Assembly: GCF_024170465.1 (NCBI RefSeq)
Contig: NZ_JALJYF010000001.1
Location: 992,001-1,056,000 of the forward strand
Length of the DNA stretch: 64,000 bases
Source: Natronospira proteinivora
GTDB taxonomy: Bacteria > Pseudomonadota > Gammaproteobacteria > Natronospirales > Natronospiraceae
Direction: 5' to 3'
In this document: positions 31,146 through 42,099 of the stretch, piece by piece
Position numbering within the stretch: position 1 is the stretch's first letter
Layout: every line of letters begins with the position of its first letter
Notes under the pieces: model-generated
What the model was told of the DNA's origin: nothing
Database searches by the model: none
The model's input: the letters and a program-made list of their open reading frames with translations, nothing else
Made by a program: the position numbers and the translations under genes

Positions 31146-31192
31146 ATTACCCGTGTCCCAGTGTCACTGTAAGGACCTGGCCGGCAAGCTCA

Positions 31193-31214
31193 CAACATCC
31201 GCCTGTGGATGTTG
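31193..31214 (-). promoter_or_regulatory. Hairpin in the leader of the nuo operon
   Basis: The space between tRNA-Leu and nuoA (31146-31377) contains a perfect eight-base stem (CAACATCC and GGATGTTG, six-base loop) 48 bases before nuoA. A short palindrome CAGTG-T-CACTG lies at 31160-31170. I see no confident promoter, but the first 100 bases after the tRNA hold several weak -35/-10 pairs. Function unknown. Confidence 0.4.
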
Positions 31215-31377
31215 GGGCCTGGGACCCAGCGTCCGCGCGAGCGGCATCCCGGGTCACACCTCCGGCAGGCAACCGGACGACCTGACGGTCGAGATTGGCA
31301 GGCAATACGTCAAATACACCCGCCGTACAACCTGCTCAATTGGAAACCGCCCGGCTTAGCGGGCGAGCTTCTGGTGT

Positions 31378-31464
31378 TGGTGCCGAAGGCCGGACTCGAA
31401 CCGGCACGGCCGTAAGGCCACTGCCCCCTCAAGACAGCGTGTCTACCAATTCCACCACTTCGGC
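31378..31464 (-). tRNA. tRNA-Leu (anticodon GAG), CCA encoded
   Basis: An 87-base class II tRNA with acceptor GCCGAAG/CTTCGGC, D-loop TTGGTAGAC, anticodon loop TTGAGGG (anticodon GAG), a variable arm GTGGCC-TTAC-GGCCGT region, T-loop TTCGAGT and an encoded CCA. It corresponds to leuU, which follows secG in E. coli. Confidence 0.97.
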
Positions 31465-31566
31465 TTGGCTTGCTCCTGCTGGCCCGGAATTGCGCATCCC
31501 GGAGGCCGGCATATTACCATGAACGGGCACGCTTAGGCACCCCAAAACCACAATGAAAGCGGGACT

Positions 31567-31938
31567 TTAACGACCGTCCGGGGGCGGCAGATCCAGCCCG
31601 TCATCGTCTTCTTCCTCTTCATCTTCATCCGCCGGCGGCGCCAATTCTTCCTCCAGGGCGGGAACCGGCTCAATGCGCTCCAGCAAGGAACCCGGCTCGG
31701 CCACATCCCTGGCCGCGATCCAGGCCAATGCCGCGCTATTGAGCATGAAGACCGTCGCCAGAACCGCCGTCATGCGACTCAGGAAGCTGGCTGCACCCCG
31801 GGCACCGAACACCGTGCCGGAGGAGCCGCTGCCGAAAGCCGCGCCGGCATTGGCGCCCTGCCCCTGCTGAAGAAGAACCGAGACAACAATAACGATGGCT
31901 ACAACGACGTGTAGTACGAGCAAAATGCTGATGAGCAT
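31567..31938 (-). CDS. secG: Protein-export membrane protein SecG
   Basis: SecG is the third core component of the SecYEG translocon and aids SecA cycling. The 123-residue protein has two membrane helices (LISILLVLHVVVAIVIVVSVLL and AVLATVFMLNSAALAWIA) around the conserved loop GQGANAGAAFGSGSSGTVFGARGAASFL. The last 40 residues are very acidic (DEDEEEEDDDGLDLPP), a lineage-specific tail. It starts 14 bases after tpiA, the usual partner. Confidence 0.95.
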   Translation of the reverse strand: MLISILLVLHVVVAIVIVVSVLLQQGQGANAGAAFGSGSSGTVFGARGAASFLSRMTAVLATVFMLNSAALAWIAARDVAEPGSLLERIEPVPALEEELAPPADEDEEEEDDDGLDLPPPDGR

Positions 31939-31952
31939 GTCAAATTCCAGAT

Positions 31953-32717
31953 TTATTGAGTGCTGGCCGAATTGGCCGATTCACAGATACTCAGAAAGCT
32001 GTCCGCGTCCAGGGATGCCCCACCGATCAAGCCCCCGTCAATATCGGGCCTGGCAAACAACTCGGCGGCATTCCCGGCCTTGACGCTTCCCCCGTAAATA
32101 ATTCTCAGGCGGTCGGCAATTGTATCATCGGCCTCCGCCACGCGAGCGCGGATCATGGCATGCACGGCCTGGGCTTGCTCCGGAGACGCGGTCTGGCCGG
32201 TACCGATGGCCCAGACAGGCTCATAGGCCACCACCGCCTCCACAAAGGCATGCACGCCCGCGGCGTTCAGTACCGCATCCAGCTGGCGGCGAATAACCTG
32301 CTCGGTCACATCCTGCTCGCGCTCCTCCAGGGTTTCCCCCACGCAGAGGATGGGCCGAAGGCCCTGACGAGCGGCCGCCATGAACTTGCGCGCCACAGTT
32401 TCATCACTTTCACCAAAAAGCCCGCGACGTTCGGAATGGCCGACAATCACATAACGGCAATCGAAATCCTGCAGCATGGACGCCGACACTTCGCCAGTGA
32501 AGGCACCCGACTCTTCCTCGGAGACGTTTTGGGCACCTAAAACCAATTCCGACCCCTTGGCAATCCGCAAACCATCCGCCAAATAGACATAAGGTGGGCA
32601 AACGGCCGCTTCACAGTGTGAAGAAACCAGACCCTGCACCACATCTTCCAGCAACTCGGTCGCCGTTTCACGGCTGCCGTTCATCTTCCAGTTGCCGGCG
32701 ACAAAGGGCTGTCGCAT
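31953..32717 (-). CDS. tpiA: Triosephosphate isomerase
   Basis: TpiA interconverts dihydroxyacetone phosphate and glyceraldehyde-3-phosphate. The 254-residue protein shows the substrate lysine in GNWKMNG, the catalytic His in VIVGHSERR, the catalytic Glu in AYEPVWAIGTG, and the phosphate-binding IIYGGSVKAGN. A likely promoter lies about 110 bases upstream, and secG follows in the same transcript. Confidence 0.98.
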   Translation of the reverse strand: MRQPFVAGNWKMNGSRETATELLEDVVQGLVSSHCEAAVCPPYVYLADGLRIAKGSELVLGAQNVSEEESGAFTGEVSASMLQDFDCRYVIVGHSERRGLFGESDETVARKFMAAARQGLRPILCVGETLEEREQDVTEQVIRRQLDAVLNAAGVHAFVEAVVAYEPVWAIGTGQTASPEQAQAVHAMIRARVAEADDTIADRLRIIYGGSVKAGNAAELFARPDIDGGLIGGASLDADSFLSICESANSASTQ

Positions 32718-32827
32718 GCTGCCTCCAGTCTATTTCGGATCAGAGCCGCACCCGGTAGCAGCCGGGACTCGCGGATGGCTAAAAGGAAAAAGCCGTCGAA
32801 CTCGGGCCTCTTGGCTAACGGCGCGAG

Positions 32828-32856
32828 ACTTTACCCGGTGTCGGCCAACAAATCAA
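32828..32856 (-). promoter_or_regulatory. Candidate sigma-70 promoter for tpiA-secG
   Basis: On the minus strand TTGATT (32856-32851) and TAAAGT (32833-32828) are 17 bp apart, in the 176-base gap between glmM and tpiA. Spacing is ideal and both boxes are fair matches. Confidence 0.5.
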
Positions 32857-32893
32857 TTTGACAAGCATGAAAAAGCGCTTTCCATGATCCCGA

Positions 32894-34234
32894 TCAAGCC
32901 CCGGCATCCTGGCGAACCGCGTTCGCCAGCGTATCCACCCAATGGCTGACCAATTCGTCATCCTGCCCTTCCACCATTACCCGCACCAAGGGCTCGGTAC
33001 CGGAGGCGCGAACCAGAATTCGGCCGCGATCCCCCAGAGCCTGCTGCGCCGCCTCACTGGCCAGCCCCAGCTGAGCACCCGACAGGGCGGCGGCACGATC
33101 GATCACTCGCACATTCACCAATCGCTGGGGGTACTTGCTGACCGGCTTCACCAGTTCGGCCAGGCCCTGCTCACGCCGCTGAAGCTCGGCCAGGACCTCC
33201 AGCGCGGCGATCAAGCCATCCCCGGTAGTGGTCCGGTCCAAACAGATCAGGTGACCGGAAGATTCGCCTCCAATTATTCCGTCATTGGCATCCAGGCATT
33301 CCATGACATGACGATCACCCACCTTGGCACGCTGAAAATCGATCCCCAGAGCCTGCAGAGCGTGCTCCAGACCGAGATTACTCATCACCGTGCCCACCAC
33401 CGGCCCTCGCAACATTCCGGCAGCCTGACGGGCTCTGGCGATGATATAGAGCAATTCATCACCATCCCGGAGGGTCCCCTGCTGATCCGCCATGATCACC
33501 CGGTCGGCGTCCCCGTCCAGAGAGATCCCAAGATCCGCCTGATGGGTCAGCACGGCGCGCTGCATGGCCTCAGGGGCGGTGGAGCCACAATCCTGATTGA
33601 TATTAAAGCCATCTGGATCGCAAGCCAGCGTCACCACTTGCGCACCCAGTTCCTGAAGCACCGCAGGTGCAACATGGGCAGCCGCGCCATTGGCACCATC
33701 CAACACCACCCGAAGCCCGTCCAGACGCAGGCCGGAGGGGGCCGCATTCTTGCAAAACTCTACATAGCGCCCGCCCGCGTCCTCAATCCGGCGGGCCTTG
33801 CCAAGCGCATGGGGCTCCACGGTGGCAAAATCCGTATCCATCTGGTTTTCGATGGCCGCTTCACGGTCATCATCCAGCTTGCGGCCATCGGCGCCGAAGA
33901 ACTTGATGCCGTTGTCCTGGAAAGGATTATGGGAGGCGCTGATCACAATACCAGCCTGGGCCCCCAGGGTTCGAGTGAGATAGGCAATACCCGGGGTGGG
34001 CAATACACCCAACAACTCCACATCCACACCGGCGCTCACCAGCCCCGCTTCCAGGGCTGACTCCAGCATATCGCCGGAAATCCGGGTATCCCGACCAATC
34101 AGTACCTTGCCCCGGCCCTCGCGGCAAAAAACGCGGCCAGCGGCCCAGCCCAGCTTGACCACCTGATCCGCCGACATCAGCCCCTCGCCCACCGGGCCCC
34201 GAATGCCGTCGGTTCCGAAATAACGTCGACTCAT
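32894..34234 (-). CDS. glmM: Phosphoglucosamine mutase
   Basis: GlmM converts glucosamine-6-phosphate to glucosamine-1-phosphate for peptidoglycan and LPS precursors. The 446-residue protein has the phosphoserine motif GIVISASHNPFQDNGIKFF, the metal loop SLDGDADRVIMAD, the sugar-binding GGESSGHLI and the C-terminal phosphate site VRASGTEPLVRVMVEG. It overlaps folP by four bases (ATGA), as in many gammaproteobacteria. Confidence 0.98.
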   Translation of the reverse strand: MSRRYFGTDGIRGPVGEGLMSADQVVKLGWAAGRVFCREGRGKVLIGRDTRISGDMLESALEAGLVSAGVDVELLGVLPTPGIAYLTRTLGAQAGIVISASHNPFQDNGIKFFGADGRKLDDDREAAIENQMDTDFATVEPHALGKARRIEDAGGRYVEFCKNAAPSGLRLDGLRVVLDGANGAAAHVAPAVLQELGAQVVTLACDPDGFNINQDCGSTAPEAMQRAVLTHQADLGISLDGDADRVIMADQQGTLRDGDELLYIIARARQAAGMLRGPVVGTVMSNLGLEHALQALGIDFQRAKVGDRHVMECLDANDGIIGGESSGHLICLDRTTTGDGLIAALEVLAELQRREQGLAELVKPVSKYPQRLVNVRVIDRAAALSGAQLGLASEAAQQALGDRGRILVRASGTEPLVRVMVEGQDDELVSHWVDTLANAVRQDAGA

Positions 34235-35076
34235 CCTCGCTCTCCCTGACCTGAAGCCTTCACGGCCGCCATCATCTTCAAGGCATCCCGGGTAGCCGCC
34301 ACATCATGGACTCGCACCACACTGGCCCCCAGCCAGGCAGCCAGTGTGGCTACCGACAGGCTGCCATACAGCCGTTCATCCACTGGCCGGTCTATCACAT
34401 GGCCGATCATGGACTTGCGTGACATGCCCACCAACACCGGATAGCCGCTGGCGCTAAAAGCACCCAGTTCTCTAAGCAGAGTCAGATTATGATTCAGGGT
34501 CTTGCCGAAACCGAAGCCCGGGTCCACCAGGATTCGTCGACGCGACACCCCCGCCGCCTCCAGGGTCTCGGCCTGGGCCATTAAAAAACCCCTGACTTCA
34601 CGAACCACTTCCCGGTACTGCGGGTTGGCCTGCATATTCCGCGGCTCGCCCTGCATATGCATGACGCAAACCGCCACATCGCTGTCCTTCACCGCCTCGA
34701 TGGAGGCCGGGTCCTTAAACCCCCGCACATCGTTGATCAAATCCACACCCGCCTCGAGGGCAGCCCGCATCACGGCCGGCTTGGTAGTGTCCACTGACAG
34801 GATGGCATCGGTTTCGGGGCGCAGACGTTCGAGCACCGGGATAACCCGATCAATCTCTTCCTGCTCCGATACCCCCCGAGAGCCCGGCCGGGTGGATTCG
34901 CCACCGATATCGATAATATCGGCACCAGCCTCCACCATGGCCTGGGCATGGGCCAGGGCCTTGTCTCTGTCAATATAATCGCCGCCATCGGAAAAGGAAT
35001 CCGGTGTGCGATTCAGTACACCCATGATCCGCGCCTGCGACAGGTCCAGTTCACGGTGACCACATTGCAATCTCAT
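34231..35076 (-). CDS. folP: Dihydropteroate synthase
   Basis: FolP condenses p-aminobenzoate with the pterin pyrophosphate in folate synthesis and is the sulfonamide target. The 281-residue protein has MGVLNRTPDSFSDGG near the N-terminus, GADIIDIGGESTRPGS, the DVRGFKDPA loop, DPGFGFGKTLNHN and a C-terminal RVHDVAATRDAL. It follows ftsH after a strong terminator, so it probably has its own promoter in the 40 bases between. Confidence 0.98.
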   Translation of the reverse strand: MRLQCGHRELDLSQARIMGVLNRTPDSFSDGGDYIDRDKALAHAQAMVEAGADIIDIGGESTRPGSRGVSEQEEIDRVIPVLERLRPETDAILSVDTTKPAVMRAALEAGVDLINDVRGFKDPASIEAVKDSDVAVCVMHMQGEPRNMQANPQYREVVREVRGFLMAQAETLEAAGVSRRRILVDPGFGFGKTLNHNLTLLRELGAFSASGYPVLVGMSRKSMIGHVIDRPVDERLYGSLSVATLAAWLGASVVRVHDVAATRDALKMMAAVKASGQGERG

Positions 35077-35117
35077 GTTGCTTAAACTCCCTTGAAATCG
35101 CCCCTGCAGCCAGATAG

Positions 35118-35146
35118 AAAAAAGGCCGGCGGTGTACCCGCCGGCC
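35118..35146 (-). terminator. Intrinsic terminator after ftsH
   Basis: On the minus strand, perfect nine-base arms (35146-35138 and 35132-35124, GGCCGGCGG/CCGCCGGCC) enclose a five-base loop and end in six T (35123-35118). It lies 30 bases after the ftsH stop. Confidence 0.9.
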
Positions 35147-35175
35147 GTATCGAGTCCTTGCAGTCAGGCTCGCCC

Positions 35176-37113
35176 TTAATGCTGGCGGGCCGGATCTCCT
35201 ATCGGATCCTCACCTTCATCAGGCTTGCGATCATCGTCAGCAGCCGCCGATTGGCCGCCATCATCATCACTGGGATCGATCCAGCCCTTGGGCGGACCGG
35301 GTTCACGCCCAGCCATGATGTCATCGATCTGCTTGGCATCGATGGTTTCATACTGCATCAGGGCTTCCGCCATCACATGCAGCTTGTCTTCATGCTCACG
35401 CAGCAGACGTTCGGCCCGCTCGTAATTCTGATCAATAATGGCGCGTATCTCTGCATCGATCGCACGAGCAGTCTCGTCCGACATATGACTGGAGCGCTGC
35501 TGCATCTCACGCCCCAGGAAGGGTTGACCATCATCTTCCTCGTAAGCCAGGGGCCCCAGCTTGTCGGACAGACCCCACTTGGTCACCATCTTGCGGGCAA
35601 TACCCGTAGCGACCTCGATATCATTGGACGCACCCGTAGTGACTTTATGCTTGCCATAGATCTGCTCTTCCGCGATCCGTCCACCAAAGAGACTGGAAAT
35701 CCGGCTTTCCAGCTTCTGCCGACTCTGACTGTACTCATCCTGTTCCGGCAGGAACATGGTCACACCCAGGGCACGGCCACGGGGGATGATGGACACCTTG
35801 TAAACCGGATCATGGTCAGGCACCAGGCGACCGATAATGGCATGGCCGGCTTCGTGATAGGCGGTAAGGCGCTTGTCTTCCTCGCTCATGACCATGGAGC
35901 GGCGCTCGGCGCCCATCATGATCTTGTCCTTGGCCTGCTCCAAGTGGTTCATGGTGACGTACTTGTCATTGCCACGAGCCGCAAACAGGGCCGCCTCATT
36001 CACCAGGTTGGCCAGATCGGCCCCCGAGAAACCAGGTGTCCCGCGGGCAATTAGACGGGGCTCGATACCGTCTGCCGCCGGCACCTTGCGCAGATGGACC
36101 TTGAGAATCTGTTCCCGGCCGCGCACATCCGGCAGCGGCACCACCACCTGGCGGTCAAAACGGCCGGGGCGAAGCAGCGCTGGGTCCAACACATCGGGCC
36201 GGTTGGTGGCGGCGATCACGATCACGCCCTCATGGCCTTCAAAGCCATCCATTTCCACCAGCATCTGGTTCAGGGTCTGCTCACGCTCATCATGGCCACC
36301 GCCCATGCCGGCACCACGATGACGCCCCACCGCATCCAGCTCATCAATAAAGATGATGCAGGGTGCATGCTTCTTGGCCTGCTCGAACATATCCCGGACC
36401 CGGGAAGCGCCCACGCCCACGAACATTTCCACGAAATCGGAACCGGAAATGGTGAAAAACGGGACACTGGCTTCACCAGCAATGGCACGGGCCAACAGGG
36501 TCTTACCCGTCCCCGGCGGCCCCACCATCAGCACGCCCTTCGGAATCTTGCCGCCAAGACGCTGGAACTTGGACGGGTCCTTGAGGAAGTCCACCAACTC
36601 GGTCACTTCCTCCTTGGCCTCGTCGCAGCCGGCCACATCCGGAAAACGGACACTGACCTGCTCGTCGCTAAGCATCCTGGCCTTGCTCTTGCCGAAGGAC
36701 ATGGCGCCCTTGCCGCCAGCACCACCGCCCTGCATCTGGCGCATGAAATAAATCCAGAGGGCAATCAAGAGCAGAAACGGTGTCCAGGAAATGAAGATCT
36801 GACCAAGCAATGAGCCCTGATCCTCTTCCTTGGCCACGATTTCCACCCGGTTGTCTTCCAGCTCGCCGATCAATGCGGTGTTGTCCGTCTCCGGATTGAC
36901 GACCTCAAAGCGGTCTCCACCGGATCGCATTCCCTCAATCCGGTTTCCCTGGAGCACCACCTCATCCACATTCCCGCCACGAACTTCACGCAGGAACTCG
37001 GAATAGGACAGCTCCTCCCGGGTTTCTTCGGTGGGCCCGAAGCTGTTGAATACCGACAGGAGGATGACCGCGATGACGATCCAGATAATGAGATTCTTGG
37101 CCAATTCGCTCAA
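35176..37113 (-). CDS. ftsH: ATP-dependent zinc metalloprotease FtsH
   Basis: FtsH is the membrane-bound AAA+ protease that degrades sigma-32, LpxC and damaged membrane proteins. The 645-residue protein has two membrane helices (about residues 6-24 and 108-127) around a periplasmic domain. A Walker A GPPGTGKT, Walker [12 protein letters not shown] and second region of homology follow. The zinc site HEAGH is in the protease domain near residue 415. The tail ends in an acidic low-complexity stretch. Its partner rlmE lies directly upstream. Confidence 0.98.
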   Translation of the reverse strand: MSELAKNLIIWIVIAVILLSVFNSFGPTEETREELSYSEFLREVRGGNVDEVVLQGNRIEGMRSGGDRFEVVNPETDNTALIGELEDNRVEIVAKEEDQGSLLGQIFISWTPFLLLIALWIYFMRQMQGGGAGGKGAMSFGKSKARMLSDEQVSVRFPDVAGCDEAKEEVTELVDFLKDPSKFQRLGGKIPKGVLMVGPPGTGKTLLARAIAGEASVPFFTISGSDFVEMFVGVGASRVRDMFEQAKKHAPCIIFIDELDAVGRHRGAGMGGGHDEREQTLNQMLVEMDGFEGHEGVIVIAATNRPDVLDPALLRPGRFDRQVVVPLPDVRGREQILKVHLRKVPAADGIEPRLIARGTPGFSGADLANLVNEAALFAARGNDKYVTMNHLEQAKDKIMMGAERRSMVMSEEDKRLTAYHEAGHAIIGRLVPDHDPVYKVSIIPRGRALGVTMFLPEQDEYSQSRQKLESRISSLFGGRIAEEQIYGKHKVTTGASNDIEVATGIARKMVTKWGLSDKLGPLAYEEDDGQPFLGREMQQRSSHMSDETARAIDAEIRAIIDQNYERAERLLREHEDKLHVMAEALMQYETIDAKQIDDIMAGREPGPPKGWIDPSDDDGGQSAAADDDRKPDEGEDPIGDPARQH

Positions 37114-37206
37114 GATTTACTCCACGCGCCTTCAGGACGCATTCGACAGAATGTATTTCGCACCCGCAAGGCCAGCCAAAAGCCCCGTCAGGCACAGGTT
37201 TAGACA

Positions 37207-37836
37207 CTACACTACCCGGTAGTTCCGGGCCAACAAATAGACCTCCGGGGAGCGGTCCCGGGACGCCTTGGGTTTGCGCACTTGCACTTTCGCAAATGCC
37301 TTTCTCAGCTCCGCCAGAAACTCATCAAAACCTTCACCCTGGAAGGTTTTGACCAGCAGATTGCCGCCTTCAGACAAGACCTGGCGCCCCAGATCCAGGC
37401 TCAGCTCGGCCAGATACATGGTTGCCGGCTGATCCACGGCCTTCATACCACTCATGTTGGGGGCCATATCCGACATTACAAGGTCCACCCGGCGACCCCC
37501 AAGGGTCTCCAGCAAGGCCTTCAGCACCGATTGCTCGGTAAAATCCCCCTGGATGAAATCCACATCCGGCAATGAGGGCATCTCCAGGCGGTCCAATGCC
37601 ACAATCCGGCCCTGCCCCTGCAATCGATGGGCAGCATACTGACTCCAGCTCCCCGGTGCCGCCCCCAGATCCACCACGATCATGCCGGGGCGGAAAAGGC
37701 GATCTTTCTTATCGATTTCTTCCAGCTTGAACACCGCCCGCGAACGCCAGCCCTCCTTTCGGGCCCGGAGCACATGCTCATCCCGGTGATGCTCTTTCAG
37801 CCAACGATGGCTGCTGCCCTTCTTGCCCATGTCCAC
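37207..37836 (-). CDS. rlmE: 23S rRNA 2'-O-ribose U2552 methyltransferase
   Basis: RlmE (FtsJ/RrmJ) methylates U2552 in the A-loop at a late step of 50S assembly and is heat-shock induced in E. coli. The 209-residue protein has the SAM motif [15 protein letters not shown] and the catalytic K-D-K-E set, visible as [33 protein letters not shown] and [15 protein letters not shown]. It precedes ftsH by 93 bases on the same strand. Confidence 0.97.
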   Translation of the reverse strand: MDMGKKGSSHRWLKEHHRDEHVLRARKEGWRSRAVFKLEEIDKKDRLFRPGMIVVDLGAAPGSWSQYAAHRLQGQGRIVALDRLEMPSLPDVDFIQGDFTEQSVLKALLETLGGRRVDLVMSDMAPNMSGMKAVDQPATMYLAELSLDLGRQVLSEGGNLLVKTFQGEGFDEFLAELRKAFAKVQVRKPKASRDRSPEVYLLARNYRVV

Positions 37837-37937
37837 ATGCCCTGCATTTACCGTTCATACCGGCGTTTCCGGCCAATCATTGCCAAAGCCGTTCACGGGC
37901 CTCAGAATACGAACTTCGTTCTCACCAGAGGAGATCA

Positions 37938-38324
37938 GTGAGCACCGTGAGCGAGACCATTGCCCAACTGAATGAAGCCCAGAAGAAGCATCTCAAGCGC
38001 CTGGCCCATCACCGCAAGCCCATTGTGCAAACGGGTGCCAATGGCCTCAGCGATGCAGTTCTGGCCGAGGTGGAACGCGCCCTGCATGATCATGAATTGA
38101 TCAAGGTACGCCTGGTGGCCGGTGATCGAACCGAACGCTCCGCCATGATCGGCGAGGTCTGCGAACGGACCCGCTCTGCTCTGGTTCAGCGCATCGGCCA
38201 CGTGGCCGTCCTGTTCCGGGCCAACCCCGACAAACCTGTCATTGAACTACCCGGCAGCAACCGGGGCAAGGCAGACAAGGCCCGGCCCGGCAAGCGCACC
38301 GGGCGCAAGACCGCTCACTCGTAG
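37938..38324 (+). CDS. yhbY: YhbY-family ribosome-associated RNA-binding protein
   Basis: YhbY is a CRM-domain protein that associates with pre-50S particles. The 128-residue protein carries the CRM core: [49 protein letters not shown], then a GKxGG-like site degenerated to GDRTERS, then [13 protein letters not shown] basic tail ([17 protein letters not shown]) extends beyond the normal 97 residues. GTG is the start, with AGAGGAG upstream. It is divergent from rlmE, as in E. coli, and its 3' end overlaps greA by 10 bases. Confidence 0.93.
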   Translation: MSTVSETIAQLNEAQKKHLKRLAHHRKPIVQTGANGLSDAVLAEVERALHDHELIKVRLVAGDRTERSAMIGEVCERTRSALVQRIGHVAVLFRANPDKPVIELPGSNRGKADKARPGKRTGRKTAHS

Positions 38325-38791
38325 CGCACTTCCACGATTTCGTAGTGGCGGACCCCACCCGGGGTCTCCACTTCGCACTCATCGCCCTCTTCCTTGCCAA
38401 TCAGGCCACGGGCAATGGGGGAATTCACCGATAGCAGACCTTGCTTGATATCGGCCTCGTCCTCACCCACGATCTGGTAGGTGGCCTCCCGGTCATCCTC
38501 TTCCACATAGACATCCACAGTGGCGCCAAAGACTACCTTGCCCTTGGCATCCACTTTGGTCACGTCAATGACTTCCGCCGTGGAAAGCTTGCCTTCAATG
38601 TCTTTAATGCGGGCCTCGATCAAGCCCTGCTCTTCTCGGGCCGCATGGTATTCCGCGTTTTCTTTGAGATCACCATGCTCACGGGCCTCTGCAATGGCTT
38701 CCACAACCCGCGGCCGATCCTTTGATTTAAGTTTTTTCAGTTCAGCCTTGAGGCGTTCGGCGCCTCGAACAGTCAACGGTGTTCTTTTCAT
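38315..38791 (-). CDS. greA: Transcription elongation factor GreA
   Basis: GreA rescues backtracked RNA polymerase by stimulating transcript cleavage. The 158-residue protein has the N-terminal coiled coil with the acidic tip ([19 protein letters not shown]) and a globular C-terminus ([24 protein letters not shown]). The ATG overlaps the carB stop by four bases, and the end overlaps convergent yhbY by 10. Confidence 0.98.
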   Translation of the reverse strand: MKRTPLTVRGAERLKAELKKLKSKDRPRVVEAIAEAREHGDLKENAEYHAAREEQGLIEARIKDIEGKLSTAEVIDVTKVDAKGKVVFGATVDVYVEEDDREATYQIVGEDEADIKQGLLSVNSPIARGLIGKEEGDECEVETPGGVRHYEIVEVRYE

Positions 38792-41700
38792 TGGGTGTAC
38801 TCCCGATGCAGATCCTGAAGCCGATTCACATCGGCAACGTCCATATGGTCCATGGCCAGGCAGGTCGCTTTGCCCGCGGCAATGGTGGTGTAGTAAGCCA
38901 CCTTGTGATGGACCGCTTCACTGCGAATAGAATGAGATTCACGAATGGCCTTCTTGCCTTCCGTGGTATTGACGATGAGGGTGATCTCATCGTTTTTGAT
39001 CATGTCCACGATATGAGGCCGACCTTCACGCACCTTATTTACCGGCGTCACGCTCAGACCAGCTGCCTCCAGGGCTTTGGCCGTACCCCGGGTGGCCACC
39101 AGCTCAAAGCCCCGCTCCTGAAGCAGGCCGGCCAGCTCCACCGCCGCATCCTTGTCCGGGTCCCGAACGCTGAGAAAGGCTCGTCCGCCCCGGGGCAACA
39201 CCATGCCGGCACCCAGTTGGGCCTTGGCGTAGGCCTCGCCAAAGCTGCGTCCCACGCCCATCACTTCCCCTGTGGACTTCATCTCCGGTCCCAGGATGGG
39301 GTCGGCACCCGGGAACTTGGCAAAGGGAAAGACCGATTCCTTCACGGAATAGTACAGAGGCAGGCGCTCCTCGGTCAGACCCTGATCCGGCAAGCTGCGC
39401 CCGGCCATGCAGCGGGCGGCGATCTTGGCCAAGGGCACACCCACTGCCTTGGAGACAAAGGGCACGGTACGGGACGCACGAGGATTCACTTCCAACAGGT
39501 AGATTTCTTCCCCGCGCACGGCAAACTGGGCATTCATCAACCCCACCACATGCAGCTCCCGGGCAATGGCAGCCATCTGGGCACGAATTTCCGCCTGAAC
39601 CGTGTCCGACAGACTGTTGGGCGGCAGGGAACAACCGGAATCACCGGAATGCACCCCGGCCTGCTCCACGTGCTCCATGACCCCACCGATGACCACGGTC
39701 TCGCCATCGGAAACCGCATCCACGTCCACTTCCACCGCCTCTTCCAGGAAGCGATCCAGCAATACCGGCGAATCATTGGAAACCCGCACGGCATTTTCAA
39801 TGTATTCGATCAGATCGTTCTCGTTGAAGACCACTTCCATGGCGCGCCCACCCAGCACATAGGACGGACGCACCACCAGCGGATAGCCGATTTCCTCGGC
39901 CAGGCGAATCGCTTCCCCCCCAGCACGCGCCGTGCGATTGGGCGGCTGCTTGAGGTTCAAGCGATTCACCAGCTGCTGGAAACGCTCCCGGTCCTCGGCC
40001 AGATCGATGGAGTCCGGCGTGGTACCGATAATAGGCACGCCGGCCGCTTCCAGATCCCGGGCCAGCTTGAGCGGCGTCTGGCCGCCAAACTGGACAATCA
40101 CCCCGACCGGCTTCTCGGTTTCCACCACTTCGAGCACATCCTCGAGCGTCAAAGGCTCGAAATACAGGCGGTCGGAGGTGTCATAGTCAGTGGAGACGGT
40201 TTCCGGGTTGCAGTTGACCATGATGGTCTCAAAGCCGTCTTCACGCAGCGCCAGTGAGGCGTGGACACAGCAATAATCAAACTCAATCCCCTGGCCGATG
40301 CGGTTGGGCCCGCCCCCCAGGATCATAATCTTGCGGCGATCGGATGGCCGCGCCTCGCATTCCTCTTCATAGCTGGAATACATGTATGCGGTGGTGGCCT
40401 CGAATTCGGCGGCACAGGAATCCACCCGCTTGTAAACCGGCCGTACACCCAGCTCATGGCGCCGGGCGCGAAGGGCCCCTTCATCGCAACCCAGTAATTT
40501 CGCCAGGCGGCTGTCGGCAAAGCCCTTGCGCTTGAGGCGGCGCAGGTGATCGGCATCCAGGGCCGCCAAACCCAAGCCTCGCACTGCATCTTCCTCGCCA
40601 ACCAGATCCTGTATCTGAACCAGGAACCAGGGATCGATGCCGGTCAGCGAGTAGATATCCTCCATGGCCAGGCCGGCCCGGAAGGCATCCCCCAGGTACC
40701 AGAGACGGTCGGGGCCGGGGTCCTGCAGCTCCTGACGCAGCCGGTCCATAGCATCCTCGCCGTGGTCCAACAGCTTCTCATTGAGACCATCGGCGTCGAT
40801 TTCCAGGCTTCGGAGAGCCTTCTGGAAGGACTCCTGAAAGGTCCGACCCACGGCCATGGCCTCGCCCACCGATTTCATCTGGGTGGTCAAACGCGGCTTG
40901 GCCTGGGGAAATTTCTCGAAGGTAAAACGGGGTAGCTTGGTGACCACATAATCAATGCTGGGCTCAAAGGAAGCCGGCGTCACCCCGCCGGTGATCTCAT
41001 TCTGCAGCTCATCCAGGGTATAACCCACCGCCAGCTTGGCGGCCACCTTGGCAATGGGGAAACCGGTGGCCTTGGAAGCCAGCGCCGAGGAACGGGACAC
41101 CCGCGGGTTCATCTCGATGATGATCAGACGACCGTCTTCCGGATTCACGGCAAATTGCACATTGGAACCGCCAGTCTCCACGCCGATCTTGCGCAGCACC
41201 GCCAGGGAGGCGTCGCGCATCACTTGATATTCGCGATCGGTCAGGGTCTGGGCCGGTGCCACGGTGGCGGAATCGCCGGTATGGACGCCCATGGCATCGA
41301 TATTTTCAATGGAACAGATGATGATGCAGTTATCCGCCTTGTCGCGGACCACTTCCATCTCGAATTCCTTCCAACCCAGCACCGATTCCTCGATCTGAAC
41401 CTCATTGGTGGGGGACAATTCCAGCCCCCGGCCACAGATTTCCTCGAACTCTTCCCGGTTATAGGCGATGCCGCCGCCGCTGCCACCCATGGTGAAGGAC
41501 GGACGGATAATGGCGGGGAAACCGATGTCGTCCTGCGCCTCCCAGGCTTCGGCCATATTGTGGGCGAGCCTGGCGCGCGGTGACTCCAGGCCGATCTCAT
41601 CCATGGCCCGACGAAAGCGATCCCGATCCTCGGCCATATCGATGGCGTCCCGGCTGGCACCGATCATCTCCACGTTGAAACGCTCGAGGATGCCTTCCCG

Positions 41701-42009
41701 GTAAAGGTCCAGGGCACAATTCAGCGCCGTCTGTCCGCCCATGGTGGGCAGCAGGGCCTGGGGCCGTTCCTTTTCGATAATCCCGGCCACGGTACGCCAG
41801 TGGATGGGCTCGATATAGATGGCATCGGCCATTTCCGGGTCGGTCATGATGGTGGCCGGATTGGAATTCACCAGCACCACCCGGTAGCCCTCCTCCCGCA
41901 ATGCCTTACAGGCCTGGGCACCAGAATAATCAAACTCGCAGGCCTGCCCGATGACGATGGGGCCGGCACCGATGATCAGAATCGTTTCTATGTCTGTACG
42001 TTTTGGCAT
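38788..42009 (-). CDS. carB: Carbamoyl-phosphate synthase large subunit
   Basis: CarB makes carbamoyl phosphate from bicarbonate, ammonia and two ATP for pyrimidines and arginine. The 1073-residue protein contains two homologous ATP-grasp halves ([18 protein letters not shown] in the first, [13 protein letters not shown] in the second). A C-terminal MGS-like allosteric domain ([31 protein letters not shown]) follows. It follows carA after 90 bases and overlaps greA by four. Confidence 0.99.
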   Translation of the reverse strand: MPKRTDIETILIIGAGPIVIGQACEFDYSGAQACKALREEGYRVVLVNSNPATIMTDPEMADAIYIEPIHWRTVAGIIEKERPQALLPTMGGQTALNCALDLYREGILERFNVEMIGASRDAIDMAEDRDRFRRAMDEIGLESPRARLAHNMAEAWEAQDDIGFPAIIRPSFTMGGSGGGIAYNREEFEEICGRGLELSPTNEVQIEESVLGWKEFEMEVVRDKADNCIIICSIENIDAMGVHTGDSATVAPAQTLTDREYQVMRDASLAVLRKIGVETGGSNVQFAVNPEDGRLIIIEMNPRVSRSSALASKATGFPIAKVAAKLAVGYTLDELQNEITGGVTPASFEPSIDYVVTKLPRFTFEKFPQAKPRLTTQMKSVGEAMAVGRTFQESFQKALRSLEIDADGLNEKLLDHGEDAMDRLRQELQDPGPDRLWYLGDAFRAGLAMEDIYSLTGIDPWFLVQIQDLVGEEDAVRGLGLAALDADHLRRLKRKGFADSRLAKLLGCDEGALRARRHELGVRPVYKRVDSCAAEFEATTAYMYSSYEEECEARPSDRRKIMILGGGPNRIGQGIEFDYCCVHASLALREDGFETIMVNCNPETVSTDYDTSDRLYFEPLTLEDVLEVVETEKPVGVIVQFGGQTPLKLARDLEAAGVPIIGTTPDSIDLAEDRERFQQLVNRLNLKQPPNRTARAGGEAIRLAEEIGYPLVVRPSYVLGGRAMEVVFNENDLIEYIENAVRVSNDSPVLLDRFLEEAVEVDVDAVSDGETVVIGGVMEHVEQAGVHSGDSGCSLPPNSLSDTVQAEIRAQMAAIARELHVVGLMNAQFAVRGEEIYLLEVNPRASRTVPFVSKAVGVPLAKIAARCMAGRSLPDQGLTEERLPLYYSVKESVFPFAKFPGADPILGPEMKSTGEVMGVGRSFGEAYAKAQLGAGMVLPRGGRAFLSVRDPDKDAAVELAGLLQERGFELVATRGTAKALEAAGLSVTPVNKVREGRPHIVDMIKNDEITLIVNTTEGKKAIRESHSIRSEAVHHKVAYYTTIAAGKATCLAMDHMDVADVNRLQDLHREYTQ

Positions 42010-42099
42010 CGTTTTACTCGACTCTCAGCCCCGTCCAATGACGGGACCCATGGTGCATATCAATCGTGAACGAAGCGGGCCGGAACCCGGCTGTCCGGC

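Noticed and set aside
38779-40257. 492-codon plus-strand frame opposite carB
   Set aside because: It is a shadow of carB, with typical antisense composition and no recognisable domain.
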